A stretch of 64,000 bases of DNA from JBBIPA01 sp963820495 (GCA_963820495.1 CAWGAF010000001.1:1178001-1242000); one strand, 5' to 3'; positions 6,972 through 16,180 are shown, numbered from the stretch's first letter. The notes: generated by a model not told the origin, from the letters alone. Numbers and translations are program-made.

Positions 6972-9584
6972 ATGTCAAGAAATAAGGCCAGTTCAACGGG
7001 TCAGAGTAATTTAAAATATGGGGCTAACCCAGTTCCAGAGCAACAGCAAAGAACTTATACCAAGAATTTTAGTTTTTGTAGTCACGCTAAAGGCGCAAAT
7101 GTAGCCCGCGTTGATGTTAAAGATAATAAGATAATTCGGATCAGGCCGTTGCATTATGATGAAAAGTACCAGCCCGAGGGATTTAGACCGTGGAAGTTTG
7201 AGGCTCATGGAAAAGCTTACAACCCACTAATGAAGGAGCCTCTTTCTCCTTATGCTTTAAGCTATAAGAAGCGTGTATATTCACCAAACCGAATCAAGTA
7301 CCCCTTACTGAGAGTTGATTGGAATCCTGACGGTGAGAGGAACACGCATAACCGAGGCGTTAGTAAATTCAAAAGAATTTCCTGGGACCAGGCAACAGAT
7401 ATTATAGCTGGAGAGATGAGGAGGATAGGCGAAAAATATGGGTCATCAGCCATATACCTGATGATGGGGAATCACGGGGAGACGAAATGTATACATGGTA
7501 CCCATGGGATTCCAATTCGTCTTCTGAAAGAGGGTTACACAGAACAGCGTGCTAATCCTGATAGTTGGGAGGGCTGGTATTGGGGGGCACAACATACCTG
7601 GGGAATGGATTGTCCCTGGACTAAAACCATGTCAGTAGGTATGATGGCGCCTCAAACAAATGTTATTAAGGATATATCAGAAAATGGCGAAATGGTTCTG
7701 TTTATCGGTTGTGACCTGGAAACAACGCCATGGGCATTTCAAGGCCAGTCTTTTAGCCGGATAAGTTACTGGTGGACAGAGCTGGGTATAAAGCAGGTAT
7801 ATGTGTGTCCTGACCTGAACTATGGGGCATCTATCCATGCCGACAAATGGATACCAATTCTACCTAATACGGATGCATCCTTGCTTTTGGCTATAGCATA
7901 TACCTGGATGATAGAAGGAACTTATGACAAAGGTTATATATCTACCCATACATTTGGATTTGATAAATTCGAAGATTACGTACTAGGAAAAGAAGATGGT
8001 ATACCCAAAACGCCTGAATGGGCTTCTGCTTTATGCGGTATTTCTCCATGGACAATATATGCTTTGGCAAAGGAATGGGCCTCCAAAACTACATCCGTGA
8101 TTCATTACATGGGTGGTTCCTACATAAGGGGACCATATGCCACTGAACCCGCCAGATTAGAGGTCATGCTACTGGCGATGCAGGGTGTAGGGAAACCCGG
8201 CGTTCACCAAGTTTCCCTTGATTCGGGCATGCCTCGTGGCGAGAGGGTACCAAACTTACACTCTGTGCTTCGGGGAGATGCACATGGTAAGCCAAAGCAA
8301 TTGATTTGGAAGCCACTGCTTCATGAGGCCATTCTCAACCCACCCGTAAGCTGGTATGCTTCTTTTATGTGGGCCCCAGTTGAAGACCAGTTTAATAAGT
8401 ACCATTATCCTGTTGAAGGAGCATCTGAAATACACATGATATGGAGCGACGAGGGCTGTTTTATAAACTGTTGGAACTGTGGAAATAAGATGATAGAGGC
8501 GTTCAGAAGCCCTAAAATTGAATTTATATTAGAACAGCATCCCTGGTTGGAGAATGATTGCCTTTATGCTGACTTGTTATTGCCCGTCAATACCAAACTG
8601 GAGGAAGAAGACATATCTGTTGGTTACAGTGCACAGTTTGACCTCATTTTCCCTGAAGGCAAATGCATTGACCCCATAGGTGAATCTAAGAGTGACTATG
8701 AGATCGTTGGGGAAATAGCCAAGAAGTTGGGGAAATATGAGGAGTTTACTGAGGGTAAGTCAATCGAGGAGTGGATAAAGCTCGGCTTTGAGGAGTCTGG
8801 TGTGGCTGATATGGTCACTTGGGAAGAACTAAAAGAAAAGGGTTATTATGTTGTCCCAACTGACCCGGACTGGGAAAAAGAACCAGCGGGGATGATAAAA
8901 TTTCATAATGATCCTGAAGCTAATCCGTTACATACGAAATCGGGTAAGATAGAGTTTTACTGCCAATGGTTGGCGGAGCATTTCCCCGGTGATGAGGAGA
9001 GGCCACCAGTTCCAAGATATATCTCCGGAGGGGTAACACATCAGGAGAGTCGGTCTTGTGAGCGAGCTAAAAAATACTCCCTGTTACTAGTCTCAAATCA
9101 TCCCCGGTGGCGGGTGCATGCGGAGCATGATGATATTGCCTGGCTAAGAGAGATAGCTACTTGCAAGGTGAGAGGTTTTGACGGATATCTCTATGAACCA
9201 GTATGGATAAACCCCAAAGACGCTGTTCCGAGAGGTATTAAAAATGGCGATATAGTCAAGCTTTATAATGAAAGAGGTGCTGTTCTAGGTGGAGCATATG
9301 TAACAGAAAGAATAATCCCTGGGGCAGTGTATCAAGACCATGGAGCCAGACATGACCCGATAACTACGGGACTTGATAGAGGGGGAGCCAACAATCTCAT
9401 ATCTCCAGCAAATACGACCTCTAAAAATGCTTGCGGTATGGCTACAGGTGGGTATCTGGTGGAAGTCCAAAAAATTAATGTGAGTGAAATGGAAGAGTAT
9501 AGGAAGAAATATCCTGAAGCTTTTGCCAGAAAGTATGACCCAGCATACGGGCTGCTTTTTGATTCTTGGGTCGAAGCAGAATAA
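6972..9584 (+). CDS. Transhydroxylase (AthL)-like molybdopterin enzyme
   Basis: A DMSO-reductase-superfamily Mo/W-bisPGD enzyme of 870 residues. From memory of the Pelobacter acidigallici pyrogallol-phloroglucinol transhydroxylase large subunit, this protein shares its distinctive blocks: NPDSWEGWYWG (residues 195-205) with the Asp-Ser pair whose Ser ligates Mo (Asp197/Ser198), DKWIPILPNTDASL, YTWMIEGTYDKGY, YVLGKEDGIPKTPEWA, and near the C-terminus DRGGANNLISP. His168 (MMGNHGE) could match the active-site His. Only one cysteine (Cys36) occupies the N-terminus, so there is no Fe-S cluster, as in AthL. No twin-arginine signal is seen, so it should be cytoplasmic. A ribosome site (AAAGGGG) precedes the ATG. 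No Fe-S small subunit is adjacent. The substrate is unknown; an aromatic hydroxylation/transhydroxylation or a related hydration is plausible. Confidence 0.85.
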   Translation: MSRNKASSTGQSNLKYGANPVPEQQQRTYTKNFSFCSHAKGANVARVDVKDNKIIRIRPLHYDEKYQPEGFRPWKFEAHGKAYNPLMKEPLSPYALSYKKRVYSPNRIKYPLLRVDWNPDGERNTHNRGVSKFKRISWDQATDIIAGEMRRIGEKYGSSAIYLMMGNHGETKCIHGTHGIPIRLLKEGYTEQRANPDSWEGWYWGAQHTWGMDCPWTKTMSVGMMAPQTNVIKDISENGEMVLFIGCDLETTPWAFQGQSFSRISYWWTELGIKQVYVCPDLNYGASIHADKWIPILPNTDASLLLAIAYTWMIEGTYDKGYISTHTFGFDKFEDYVLGKEDGIPKTPEWASALCGISPWTIYALAKEWASKTTSVIHYMGGSYIRGPYATEPARLEVMLLAMQGVGKPGVHQVSLDSGMPRGERVPNLHSVLRGDAHGKPKQLIWKPLLHEAILNPPVSWYASFMWAPVEDQFNKYHYPVEGASEIHMIWSDEGCFINCWNCGNKMIEAFRSPKIEFILEQHPWLENDCLYADLLLPVNTKLEEEDISVGYSAQFDLIFPEGKCIDPIGESKSDYEIVGEIAKKLGKYEEFTEGKSIEEWIKLGFEESGVADMVTWEELKEKGYYVVPTDPDWEKEPAGMIKFHNDPEANPLHTKSGKIEFYCQWLAEHFPGDEERPPVPRYISGGVTHQESRSCERAKKYSLLLVSNHPRWRVHAEHDDIAWLREIATCKVRGFDGYLYEPVWINPKDAVPRGIKNGDIVKLYNERGAVLGGAYVTERIIPGAVYQDHGARHDPITTGLDRGGANNLISPANTTSKNACGMATGGYLVEVQKINVSEMEEYRKKYPEAFARKYDPAYGLLFDSWVEAE

Positions 9585-9831
9585 TAACCTGTCATATTTC
9601 AGAAGAGGTTATTAAAAATATCGCACATTTAATACCCGCAGCAGGTGTTAGAACTCGATGCTCTCGAACCTCAGCAAAAGCAGAAATTTTTACATCTAAA
9701 ACACGAAATGATAGGTTCATCATACCAAATAAAAGATTTTGGAATGCAAACTTTACTGGATAGTATATATTACTCCAACAAAGTAGCTGTTTATTTGAAA
9801 TATTTATGATGATAGCTTATCTTAATGTTTT

Positions 9832-10626
9832 ATGGATATTCCTTTCTCAAGATGGCATCTAGTTATTGACAAACGAAGATCACGGAGATATTTCGATCCA
9901 AATCGACCAATAGAGCCAGATATTTTGGCAGCTCTGGATACAATCTGCACCCAGTTTAAGCCCTTTCCTTACGTTCGAACACGTCTTGTAACCAAGTCAG
10001 TGAATAATGTTTTTAAAGGTATAGTTGGAAGCTATGGTAAGATTAAGGACGCGCCTGCGTTTATCGCTTTTATTGGAGATATGGACAGCCCTTTTGTTCA
10101 GGAGGCGGTTGGCTATACAGGTGAGGGGATTGTCTTAGAGGCAACGGCTCTGGGGCTGAATACCTGCTGGGTTGGCGGTTTCTTCAGACCTGAAATCGCT
10201 GCTTCTCTTGTGGAGGTCAGGAGTAAGGAACGAGTCTTAGCCTTGACACCAGTCGGATATGCAAGACAATTCGAGTCACTGGAAGAGAAGCTAATGACTG
10301 GTTTTGGACTTACACATAAGCGCCTCCCGCTTTCTAAGCTGGTTAGCGGCTTGGACATGTCAGAGTGGCAAGATTGGGTAAAAATATCACTTAAAGCTGC
10401 TAGGCTTGCTCCTTCTGCTGTAAATCGCCAACCGTGGGGCTTCTATGTAGAAAAAGATAGTATCACAGTTTTCGTAAGGACTACTGGCCCGGAGTTTAAT
10501 GTCTCTAAGCATCTGGATTGCGGTATTGCTATGCTACATATTGAACTAGCAGCCTCAAGCTACGGCATCAAGGGGGAATGGGAGTTTCTCCAACACCCCC
10601 AGGTAGCCAAATTCAAGGTTCGATAA
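9832..10626 (+). CDS. TM1586-type nitroreductase-fold protein
   Basis: A 264-residue flavin-binding-fold protein resembling the putative TM nitroreductase family (PF14512), built as two half-domains. It has KRRSRRYFDPNRPIEPDIL at the start, GEGIVLEATALGLNTCWVGGF (about 98-118) as the first-domain helix, and APSAVNRQPWGFYVEKDSI (about 193-211) as the nitroreductase-like motif. It presumably binds FMN and transfers electrons or hydride; the substrate is unknown. It lies 247 bases downstream of the AthL-like gene on the same strand. It runs convergently into the HgdB-like gene, with 9 bases between stops. Confidence 0.75.
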   Translation: MDIPFSRWHLVIDKRRSRRYFDPNRPIEPDILAALDTICTQFKPFPYVRTRLVTKSVNNVFKGIVGSYGKIKDAPAFIAFIGDMDSPFVQEAVGYTGEGIVLEATALGLNTCWVGGFFRPEIAASLVEVRSKERVLALTPVGYARQFESLEEKLMTGFGLTHKRLPLSKLVSGLDMSEWQDWVKISLKAARLAPSAVNRQPWGFYVEKDSITVFVRTTGPEFNVSKHLDCGIAMLHIELAASSYGIKGEWEFLQHPQVAKFKVR

Positions 10627-10635
10627 TAAATAAGC

Positions 10636-11940
10636 TCAGCGCTCCTCCAAAAGCTCAAAGAACTGCTTTAGTTTTTGACATACTTCTTCCTCAGGAGCAA
10701 CCGTAGTATCAATTATGTCACAATCTAAGACTAAAACAGGTACATCTATCTCATTAAGAGCATCCTTTAAAATCTTTATTAGTGCGCCACTCTGCCTGCA
10801 ACCAACATGCGCATAGTGGATAGCTCCATCAATCTTATGCTGGATGGCGCTGTTAACGACAAGCTTTATTATTTTCTCATCCAGCGGTCCATGCATGACC
10901 ATTACAGGGTTCATTTTTATCTTTTTAATAACACTATCCAGAGGTTCCTTTGGGTCAAGTCGCTCCTCCCCCCAATGGCATAAGAGGGGGTCAGCAACGC
11001 TGACTGCACCGTGTTCCGATGAAACTTTCTCTATTGCCCCCAGTAGCAGTATAGGAGGAAAGAGTAAATTCATTATTCGGAAACGTTCTGGGCGTGGAAC
11101 CTCTTTGCGGTCCCGGACTATTTCTGTCAATTCTTGGTGAACGGTCTCCAGAAACTTGGTTGCCTCGGGCTGACCAGCGAACATACAATCAACTGTAAAT
11201 AGCTTAAGAAAGTCTTGAGGGGGGAGTGGGGAAGGGATTTTTTGGCGAAGCTCCTCAATCTGGCGAAAGAGTTCGATCTGCCTGTTTATTCGAGCTATGC
11301 TTTCACTCAGTTTATCCCAGTTCATTTTATGGCCTGACTGTTTCTCTAAGGAATGTATCATTTCCCTTAATTCTTCTTTGAAATATTGATTCTCGTAATC
11401 GGACTGCTGGAAGGGGCAGTCAATATAAAAGCCTGGGCAACCAGTCATGTGGATTACCAATTCCCCGCTTTTGGCAGCGTTGTCGCATATTAAGTTTGAC
11501 CAGAGCACTATATCAGGTCGCGGTATAGAACCTTTAGCCAGAGCACCAGTTAAGACACGGTAAGGCGAACATATTTCTGGTGCTAGGCCTACTTGAGATG
11601 ATGTGGCGAGTAGCTCAGCATAATTTCCAGAAAATAGAGCTGTCATCCAGGCAGTAAGTTCGGTATGCATTGGGATGATATCCATGGCGTAAAGTATCTC
11701 GACTGGGAAGAAAATGGTGTGAGCTGCCGTAAAATTACCTTCATCTTTAGCTTTCAGCAGTCGTGCATAATAATCGGCAAGCATTTGATAGTAAATCTTA
11801 TGGCTCTCTGGCACATTTGTGCGCGACCCACTCATGCCTGCGATTAGCTTGCAAGCTCGTACGATAGTGCGAATTCTGCTATTCTGCTCTATTGAAATCA
11901 TAATATCCTTGAATTGTAACATCGTTTCTGGATATTGCAC
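10636..11940 (-). CDS. HgdB/BcrB-like 2-hydroxyacyl-CoA dehydratase subunit
   Basis: A 434-residue member of the 2-hydroxyacyl-CoA dehydratase D-component / benzoyl-CoA reductase family (PF06050). These subunits hold a [4Fe-4S] cluster with three cysteine ligands and carry out ATP-primed radical dehydrations or ring reductions. Candidate ligands are Cys124 (PEICSPYR), Cys152 (LICDNAAK) and Cys381 (HVGCRQSG). The first codon is GTG; ATG codons at residues 7 and 14 are alternatives, the latter preceded by AAGGA. Partner subunit and ATPase activator genes are absent from the window, so the partner, if any, is elsewhere or the protein is a stand-alone paralogue. It is divergent from the nitroreductase gene at 12087. 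Confidence 0.8.
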   Translation of the reverse strand: MQYPETMLQFKDIMISIEQNSRIRTIVRACKLIAGMSGSRTNVPESHKIYYQMLADYYARLLKAKDEGNFTAAHTIFFPVEILYAMDIIPMHTELTAWMTALFSGNYAELLATSSQVGLAPEICSPYRVLTGALAKGSIPRPDIVLWSNLICDNAAKSGELVIHMTGCPGFYIDCPFQQSDYENQYFKEELREMIHSLEKQSGHKMNWDKLSESIARINRQIELFRQIEELRQKIPSPLPPQDFLKLFTVDCMFAGQPEATKFLETVHQELTEIVRDRKEVPRPERFRIMNLLFPPILLLGAIEKVSSEHGAVSVADPLLCHWGEERLDPKEPLDSVIKKIKMNPVMVMHGPLDEKIIKLVVNSAIQHKIDGAIHYAHVGCRQSGALIKILKDALNEIDVPVLVLDCDIIDTTVAPEEEVCQKLKQFFELLEER

Positions 11941-12025
11941 AATTTATCGAGTAGTAGAGACCACAATCCGCTGAAAAGCATATATCGTGTCGTTATGTAA
12001 GGTGGGCCACATTAGACAAAGCACA

Positions 12026-12054
12026 TTGCGGAAAATAGATGGTCAAACTATAAT
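12026..12054 (+). promoter_or_regulatory. Predicted sigma-70 promoter for the 12087 nitroreductase
   Basis: TTGCGG, a 17-base spacer and TATAAT lie 33 bases before the start codon at 12087. A strong ribosome site (AGAGGAGG) follows. The interval also separates the divergent HgdB-like gene. Confidence 0.6.
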
Positions 12055-12086
12055 AAGAAACATCATTGCTGCAAGAGGAGGTTAAT

Positions 12087-12773
12087 ATGGATTACGATAG
12101 TCTTCTAGAATTGGCTAAGACGAGACGAAGCGTCCGTAAGATCAAACCAGATCTGGTACCCGATGAGTATGTGGAAAAGATAATTGAGGTAGCGCGCTGG
12201 GCACCTTCAGGGGGTAATTCGCAACCGTGGCAGTTCATTGTGGTCAGGAAAGATGAATTGAGGAAGAGAATATTTGAGATTATCGTGGAAAATCAAGATA
12301 CTATGATGAAAATTGAGCTTACCAGAGATGAAGATATCAGATTCAATTTTCGTCCGCTTGGCTTCGTTAATGCTCCAGTGTTCATAATACAACTTGGTGA
12401 TCGCAGGCTCAAGGATTGTTATCCCCTATCGGTTCGTTTAACGCATGGTGATAAAACATTCGATTCCAGCCAAGCCAGTGCTTTTCTTTATATGATGCTT
12501 GCTGCTAAATCACTGGGATTGGCGGCACAATGGGTGTCTGCCTCTAGTGACGCCTATCCGCAAGCTCTTATTAAGAAACTGCTGGGCGTGCCAAGCGAAT
12601 TGGAGATATATGATATGATGGTACTTGGCTACCCTGACATGACACCACCACCTCGCCTGGTCAGGTCTAAGCAGGACATTGTTCACTATGATGGCTATGA
12701 CAGGTCTAAATACTCTACTGACCAGCAAACCAGAGGATACATTATTAAGATTCGCCAAGGTGTACCGATCTAA
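12087..12773 (+). CDS. Nitroreductase family flavoprotein
   Basis: A 228-residue nitroreductase-family protein, an FMN-dependent NAD(P)H oxidoreductase. The N-terminus has the FMN-phosphate motif AKTRRSVRKIK, then ARWAPSGGNSQPWQFIVVRK (about 38-57) and the C-terminal QASAFLYMMLAAKSLGLAAQWVS helix. I place the start at the ATG at 12087, not the in-frame codon 21 bases upstream, because AGAGGAGG sits 5 bases before it. The electron acceptor is unknown. Proximity to the HgdB-like and AthL-like genes suggests a shared anaerobic catabolic theme. Confidence 0.85.
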   Translation: MDYDSLLELAKTRRSVRKIKPDLVPDEYVEKIIEVARWAPSGGNSQPWQFIVVRKDELRKRIFEIIVENQDTMMKIELTRDEDIRFNFRPLGFVNAPVFIIQLGDRRLKDCYPLSVRLTHGDKTFDSSQASAFLYMMLAAKSLGLAAQWVSASSDAYPQALIKKLLGVPSELEIYDMMVLGYPDMTPPPRLVRSKQDIVHYDGYDRSKYSTDQQTRGYIIKIRQGVPI

Positions 12774-12883
12774 AGGGCAAAATTAACCTGGTGGTTATTT
12801 CTCTCCTTCGGTACCATGTGCAAACTCCTGGCTTTGCCAGTGCCATGGTATATCCGATTAACTGATTCAAGAGGAGGAGATAC

Positions 12884-13927
12884 ATGCAACTATCACCAGA
12901 AGATAGAAGGAAAATATACGAAGAAGAAAAAGCGCGCATTGAGGCAAATGAGAAACAGCAGATAGCTGCTGATAGTTCAACAACTGGCATGAAGCCTAAT
13001 GTTGCTGGATTGCTTTGTTACCTCGCTGGCTGGATAACTGGCATCATCTTCCTTGTCCTTGAGCAAAAGGACAATTTTGTTCGCTTTCACGCCATCCAGT
13101 CGATAATCACCTTTGGTGTGCTTACTATCGCCAGTGCTCTCCTGAGCTGGATACCTTTCGTCGGCGTCTTCTTCGGCGCTATTATTGGCATCTTGACGTT
13201 CATTTTATGGATTGTCCTGATGGTAAAGGCGTACCACGGTGAACAATATGAATTACCAGTAGCAGGTAATATAGCTAAGGGGATATTGCCAGCTATAGAG
13301 CATGGCGAAAAAGCTAGAACTGACGAGGGACAAAAGGCAACCGAACCTTCGGATTCATCTGGAGATGCAGAAAAGACTGAGGTTTCAGTACCAACTTCTG
13401 CTACTTCATCGAAAAAAGCGGAAGAGCGAAGGGGGCGTGTGGATGATTATTTTAAACATTCTAGGGCCGGCAGAATGGCTGGCTACAGCGCTGCGATCTT
13501 CTGGAGCCTGGTTCTCATTATATTCTTCTCTTTCTTTTACCAGTATATAGCCTGGTACCACTTCGGACCAGATGGGAGTATTACCAGACTACCACTGCTC
13601 ACCAACGTATACTTTATCTGGCTTCCGATTCTGGTCATAGCCTTAATTCTCTCTATTGCAGGTAATATTGTTTTAATCATTCACGATAGGTACTGGCTGC
13701 ATCAAATCATAAAGATAGTTCTCAATGTAATTGGCGTTGTCGTGGTGGTTAATTTGGTATCCATCTTTCCCTTTAATTTCAATGTAATACCTAACAATAC
13801 TGCAGTTTATGTTGTTCCAATTGTAGTAACCATCGTATTAATTCTCATTGCGGTAGGATTGGGAGTCGGAGCACTTGTCCGGTTTATTAGGCTAATCGTT
13901 AACATCGCTAAGAAAAAACCGAACTAA
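12884..13927 (+). CDS. DUF4870-type membrane protein with C-terminal membrane domain
   Basis: A 347-residue integral membrane protein. Residues about 35-145 match the DUF4870/Tic20-like pattern: GLLCYLAGWITGIIFLVLEQ, FVRFHAIQSI, then two more helices and YHGEQYELPVAGNIA. A charged Ser/Glu-rich linker (150-190) leads to a second block of four hydrophobic helices (about 200-340) that I do not recognise. A strong ribosome site (AGAGGAGGAG) precedes the ATG. Function unknown. Confidence 0.75.
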   Translation: MQLSPEDRRKIYEEEKARIEANEKQQIAADSSTTGMKPNVAGLLCYLAGWITGIIFLVLEQKDNFVRFHAIQSIITFGVLTIASALLSWIPFVGVFFGAIIGILTFILWIVLMVKAYHGEQYELPVAGNIAKGILPAIEHGEKARTDEGQKATEPSDSSGDAEKTEVSVPTSATSSKKAEERRGRVDDYFKHSRAGRMAGYSAAIFWSLVLIIFFSFFYQYIAWYHFGPDGSITRLPLLTNVYFIWLPILVIALILSIAGNIVLIIHDRYWLHQIIKIVLNVIGVVVVVNLVSIFPFNFNVIPNNTAVYVVPIVVTIVLILIAVGLGVGALVRFIRLIVNIAKKKPN

Positions 13928-14928
13928 ACCTGTTAATCCTGCGACCCGATTAAACTTTATAGAGAGTTGTTGCATTTTGGGATTGAAAGTTGAAATAAGG
14001 CCAAGTCGAAGCTCACTATCTAACAGTATACCATCAAACTAGCACCAAAGTAGCGAAGAAAGAATTGCAAGTTGCAGAATTACCACGGTAAACTCAGGCA
14101 AAAACTACCCATATGGATATACTTGATTCTACTATACAGGTATATACAAATCTCTAGTTAAGTGTCATTATTAATTATGACTGACTCTACGCTGGACTAT
14201 GATTAAGACAAATAGCACAGTCAGTTAAGCATTTATTATGTGATAAAACTGCATAAAATATTTTGAATAACTAAACTTTTTTACTATTTTTTCGTTTAAC
14301 TAATATGTGCGCCTCTCGCATCCCGGGCGCTCAATAAATATTTTTGAAGAAACCGGCGCAGCAACCAGCGTCGGTTTCTCATTTTCAGTGTAGAGATTTA
14401 GAGACAACGCAAGAGTGAAAAGCCCAACGTCCTCTAATTGGTAAAGAACAATTAGAATAACTACTAGCAATAGCCTAAAGAGCCTTAACAATCAGTAGCC
14501 AGTAAACCAGTTGCAAGAAATTTCAGATTGTACTTATTCGACTTATCTTAAGTCGTTTTTGATTGATGAGGTATATCTTGGTCGTCGAGACACGAATCAG
14601 CTGTATATCCAAAACTATGACGGATAAATCGCCTGCGACCGGTTAATAGCCTATGATTCAAATCCACATTCATAACAACATGCAAATGGTGTCCATAACA
14701 TCCTTAGTTATCGACCACCTGTATTTTGAAGCTAAATGGGTAGCAATTCTAATTTAAGAAGTAGTACAATCTTTGAGGGCAGGTCACCAATGCTGACTCT
14801 CTGATAGAGGAGGTATTAAATGCGGTTGCACCCTATAGCGAGTTGTTGCATTTTGCTACAATGTACAATAGAGGAAGTTTGACAAAGACAGTCTAGCTGC
14901 TTAAAGTATCAGTTACTGAGTTGTGCTG
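13928..14928. other. 1-kb gene-poor decayed region
   Basis: No convincing gene is seen on either strand. The stretch holds a GC-rich hairpin at 14347-14381 (GAAACCG/CGGTTTC arms), a good intrinsic terminator at 14539-14560, and two same-orientation copies of a 22-bp sequence (TATAG-GAGTTGTTGCATTTTG) at about 13959-13981 and 14834-14855, resembling insertion-sequence ends. A strong ribosome site (GAGGAGG, 14809-14815) and ATG at 14820 start a frame of only 20 codons that is interrupted by the second repeat. This suggests an original gene start was destroyed. Confidence 0.5.
14539..14560 (+). terminator. Intrinsic terminator
   Basis: CGACTTA, loop TCT, TAAGTCG, followed directly by five T. It is a textbook Rho-independent terminator on the plus strand inside the gene-poor region. 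The transcript it ends is unknown; either a small RNA or read-through from 13.9 kb. Confidence 0.6.
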
Positions 14929-15081
14929 ATGTTGATGACGGTGCACGTGGATGGAAAGGATGAGACTATCTTCAAGAAAGGTAATCCGGTGAACGAGATG
15001 CTCATTATTCAGCAGGGAAGAGTACAGATATTAAGTAGAACAGAGATATCAAAATCTCATTTGGAGGTCTACCATGTCTAG
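14929..15081 (+). pseudogene. Fragment of cyclic-nucleotide-binding (CRP-type) domain
   Basis: A 50-codon frame whose product reads like the middle of a CRP/FNR-type cNMP-binding beta-roll (DETIFKKGNPVNEMLIIQ, then QGRVQIL). The rest of such a domain and any helix-turn-helix are missing. It overlaps the start of the GAF gene by 8 bases in another frame. Together with the orphan ribosome site and ATG at 14809-14822 and the insertion-like repeat at 14834, this looks like the remnant of a regulator destroyed by insertion and deletion. A functional short peptide cannot be excluded. Confidence 0.45.
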
Positions 15082-16180
15082 TGGTGAACGGCAACAGCAG
15101 ACTTCTGCTGACTTAGCTTTACAACTAATGGAACTAATGGAAAGGGCTGTTGCGGTCGGGAGTCTTGAGGAATTCGCACAAGGTTTGCTCCCGGGCATTG
15201 CTAAAAGGATGCATTCAGGCTCAGTTTTTCTTTACGTAGTTGATTCGCGTCTGATAGTCCCAGGCTTTTTTCAGCACGAATTGCAGTCGCAGGCAGCCTT
15301 GAGTATAGAAAAGCTCTGCGCCGAGCAATTCGACCGCATCTCAGGCCAGGCTGACTTTCAACCAATCTCAGTATCCATTTCTGTGGCTTCAGAGAGGCCA
15401 GCTAACCTTGTGTTGTATCCTCTGCAAGACAAAGAGGCTTGTATTGGTCTGCTAGGGCTGATCCCGGAAAAGGACACGACCTTGACCCTGCCGGATCTAT
15501 GGGACAGACTTCTCCGCTTGATCACTAACACGATCAGCCGTCTCTCAGAGCGCGTAAAATTGGAGAGGCAACTCACGTACCTAAATACATACCTGACAGT
15601 GAGCTCGATGCTGGCGCAGTCAATAGGCCTCCATGAATTGCTGGAGACCGCTTTGAACTGTTCTATGGACATAGTTTCAGCCGAAGCAGCATCTGTACTT
15701 CTCCTCGATGACGACAAGAAGAGCTTCGGTTTCTACCAAGTCGAGGGCCCTGCAAAGCCAGTATTGATGACCTCAACGCTCCCTGCTGATAAAGGCCTAG
15801 CTGCCTCTGTTCTACAAACGAATCAATCAGAGGTAATCAACGATGTTCAGAGCGACCCACGGTTTTACGGGAAGATTGACTCGGTTTCCGGCTTCCAAAC
15901 AAGAAATATGATTGCTATTCCTCTTGTAGCAGGCGAAGAGCGGATTGGTGTACTGGAGGTATTGAACAAGATTGGCGGAGATTCTTTCACAGAAGAGGAA
16001 TCTCTCCTACTGCTTTCAATAGCTGAGGAAATCGCATTTGCAATCCGAAATGCCAAGGTGTTCGAGTACGTTGCAGGTACCTATTGTAAGCAACGTCAAG
16101 GGCAAGGATCTTGCAAAGGATGCAGCAGGCCGCTTGGGTCGTGGACACCCTGTGTCAAGCAACGAGAGGTTAGCATATAA
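15074..16180 (+). CDS. GAF-domain protein with cysteine-rich tail
   Basis: A 368-residue cytoplasmic protein. Residues about 15-155 form a degenerate GAF-like region, 156-175 a coiled-coil linker, and 176-333 a clear GAF domain (LHELLETALNCSMDIVSAEA, then IGVLEVLNK and the FTEEESLLLLSIAEEIAFAI helix). The C-terminal tail (about 334-368) has four cysteines in a CKQRQGQGSCKGCSRP...C arrangement that could bind a metal or Fe-S cluster. No output domain is present. GGAGG precedes the ATG. It sits upstream of the TorD gene, so it may sense redox or ligand state for the neighbouring molybdoenzyme system; this is inference. Confidence 0.75.
   Translation: MSSGERQQQTSADLALQLMELMERAVAVGSLEEFAQGLLPGIAKRMHSGSVFLYVVDSRLIVPGFFQHELQSQAALSIEKLCAEQFDRISGQADFQPISVSISVASERPANLVLYPLQDKEACIGLLGLIPEKDTTLTLPDLWDRLLRLITNTISRLSERVKLERQLTYLNTYLTVSSMLAQSIGLHELLETALNCSMDIVSAEAASVLLLDDDKKSFGFYQVEGPAKPVLMTSTLPADKGLAASVLQTNQSEVINDVQSDPRFYGKIDSVSGFQTRNMIAIPLVAGEERIGVLEVLNKIGGDSFTEEESLLLLSIAEEIAFAIRNAKVFEYVAGTYCKQRQGQGSCKGCSRPLGSWTPCVKQREVSI

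Noticed and set aside
14640..14690. Possible tRNA T-arm (ATTCAAATCC) near 14663
   Set aside because: No acceptor stem, anticodon arm or D-arm can be folded around it.
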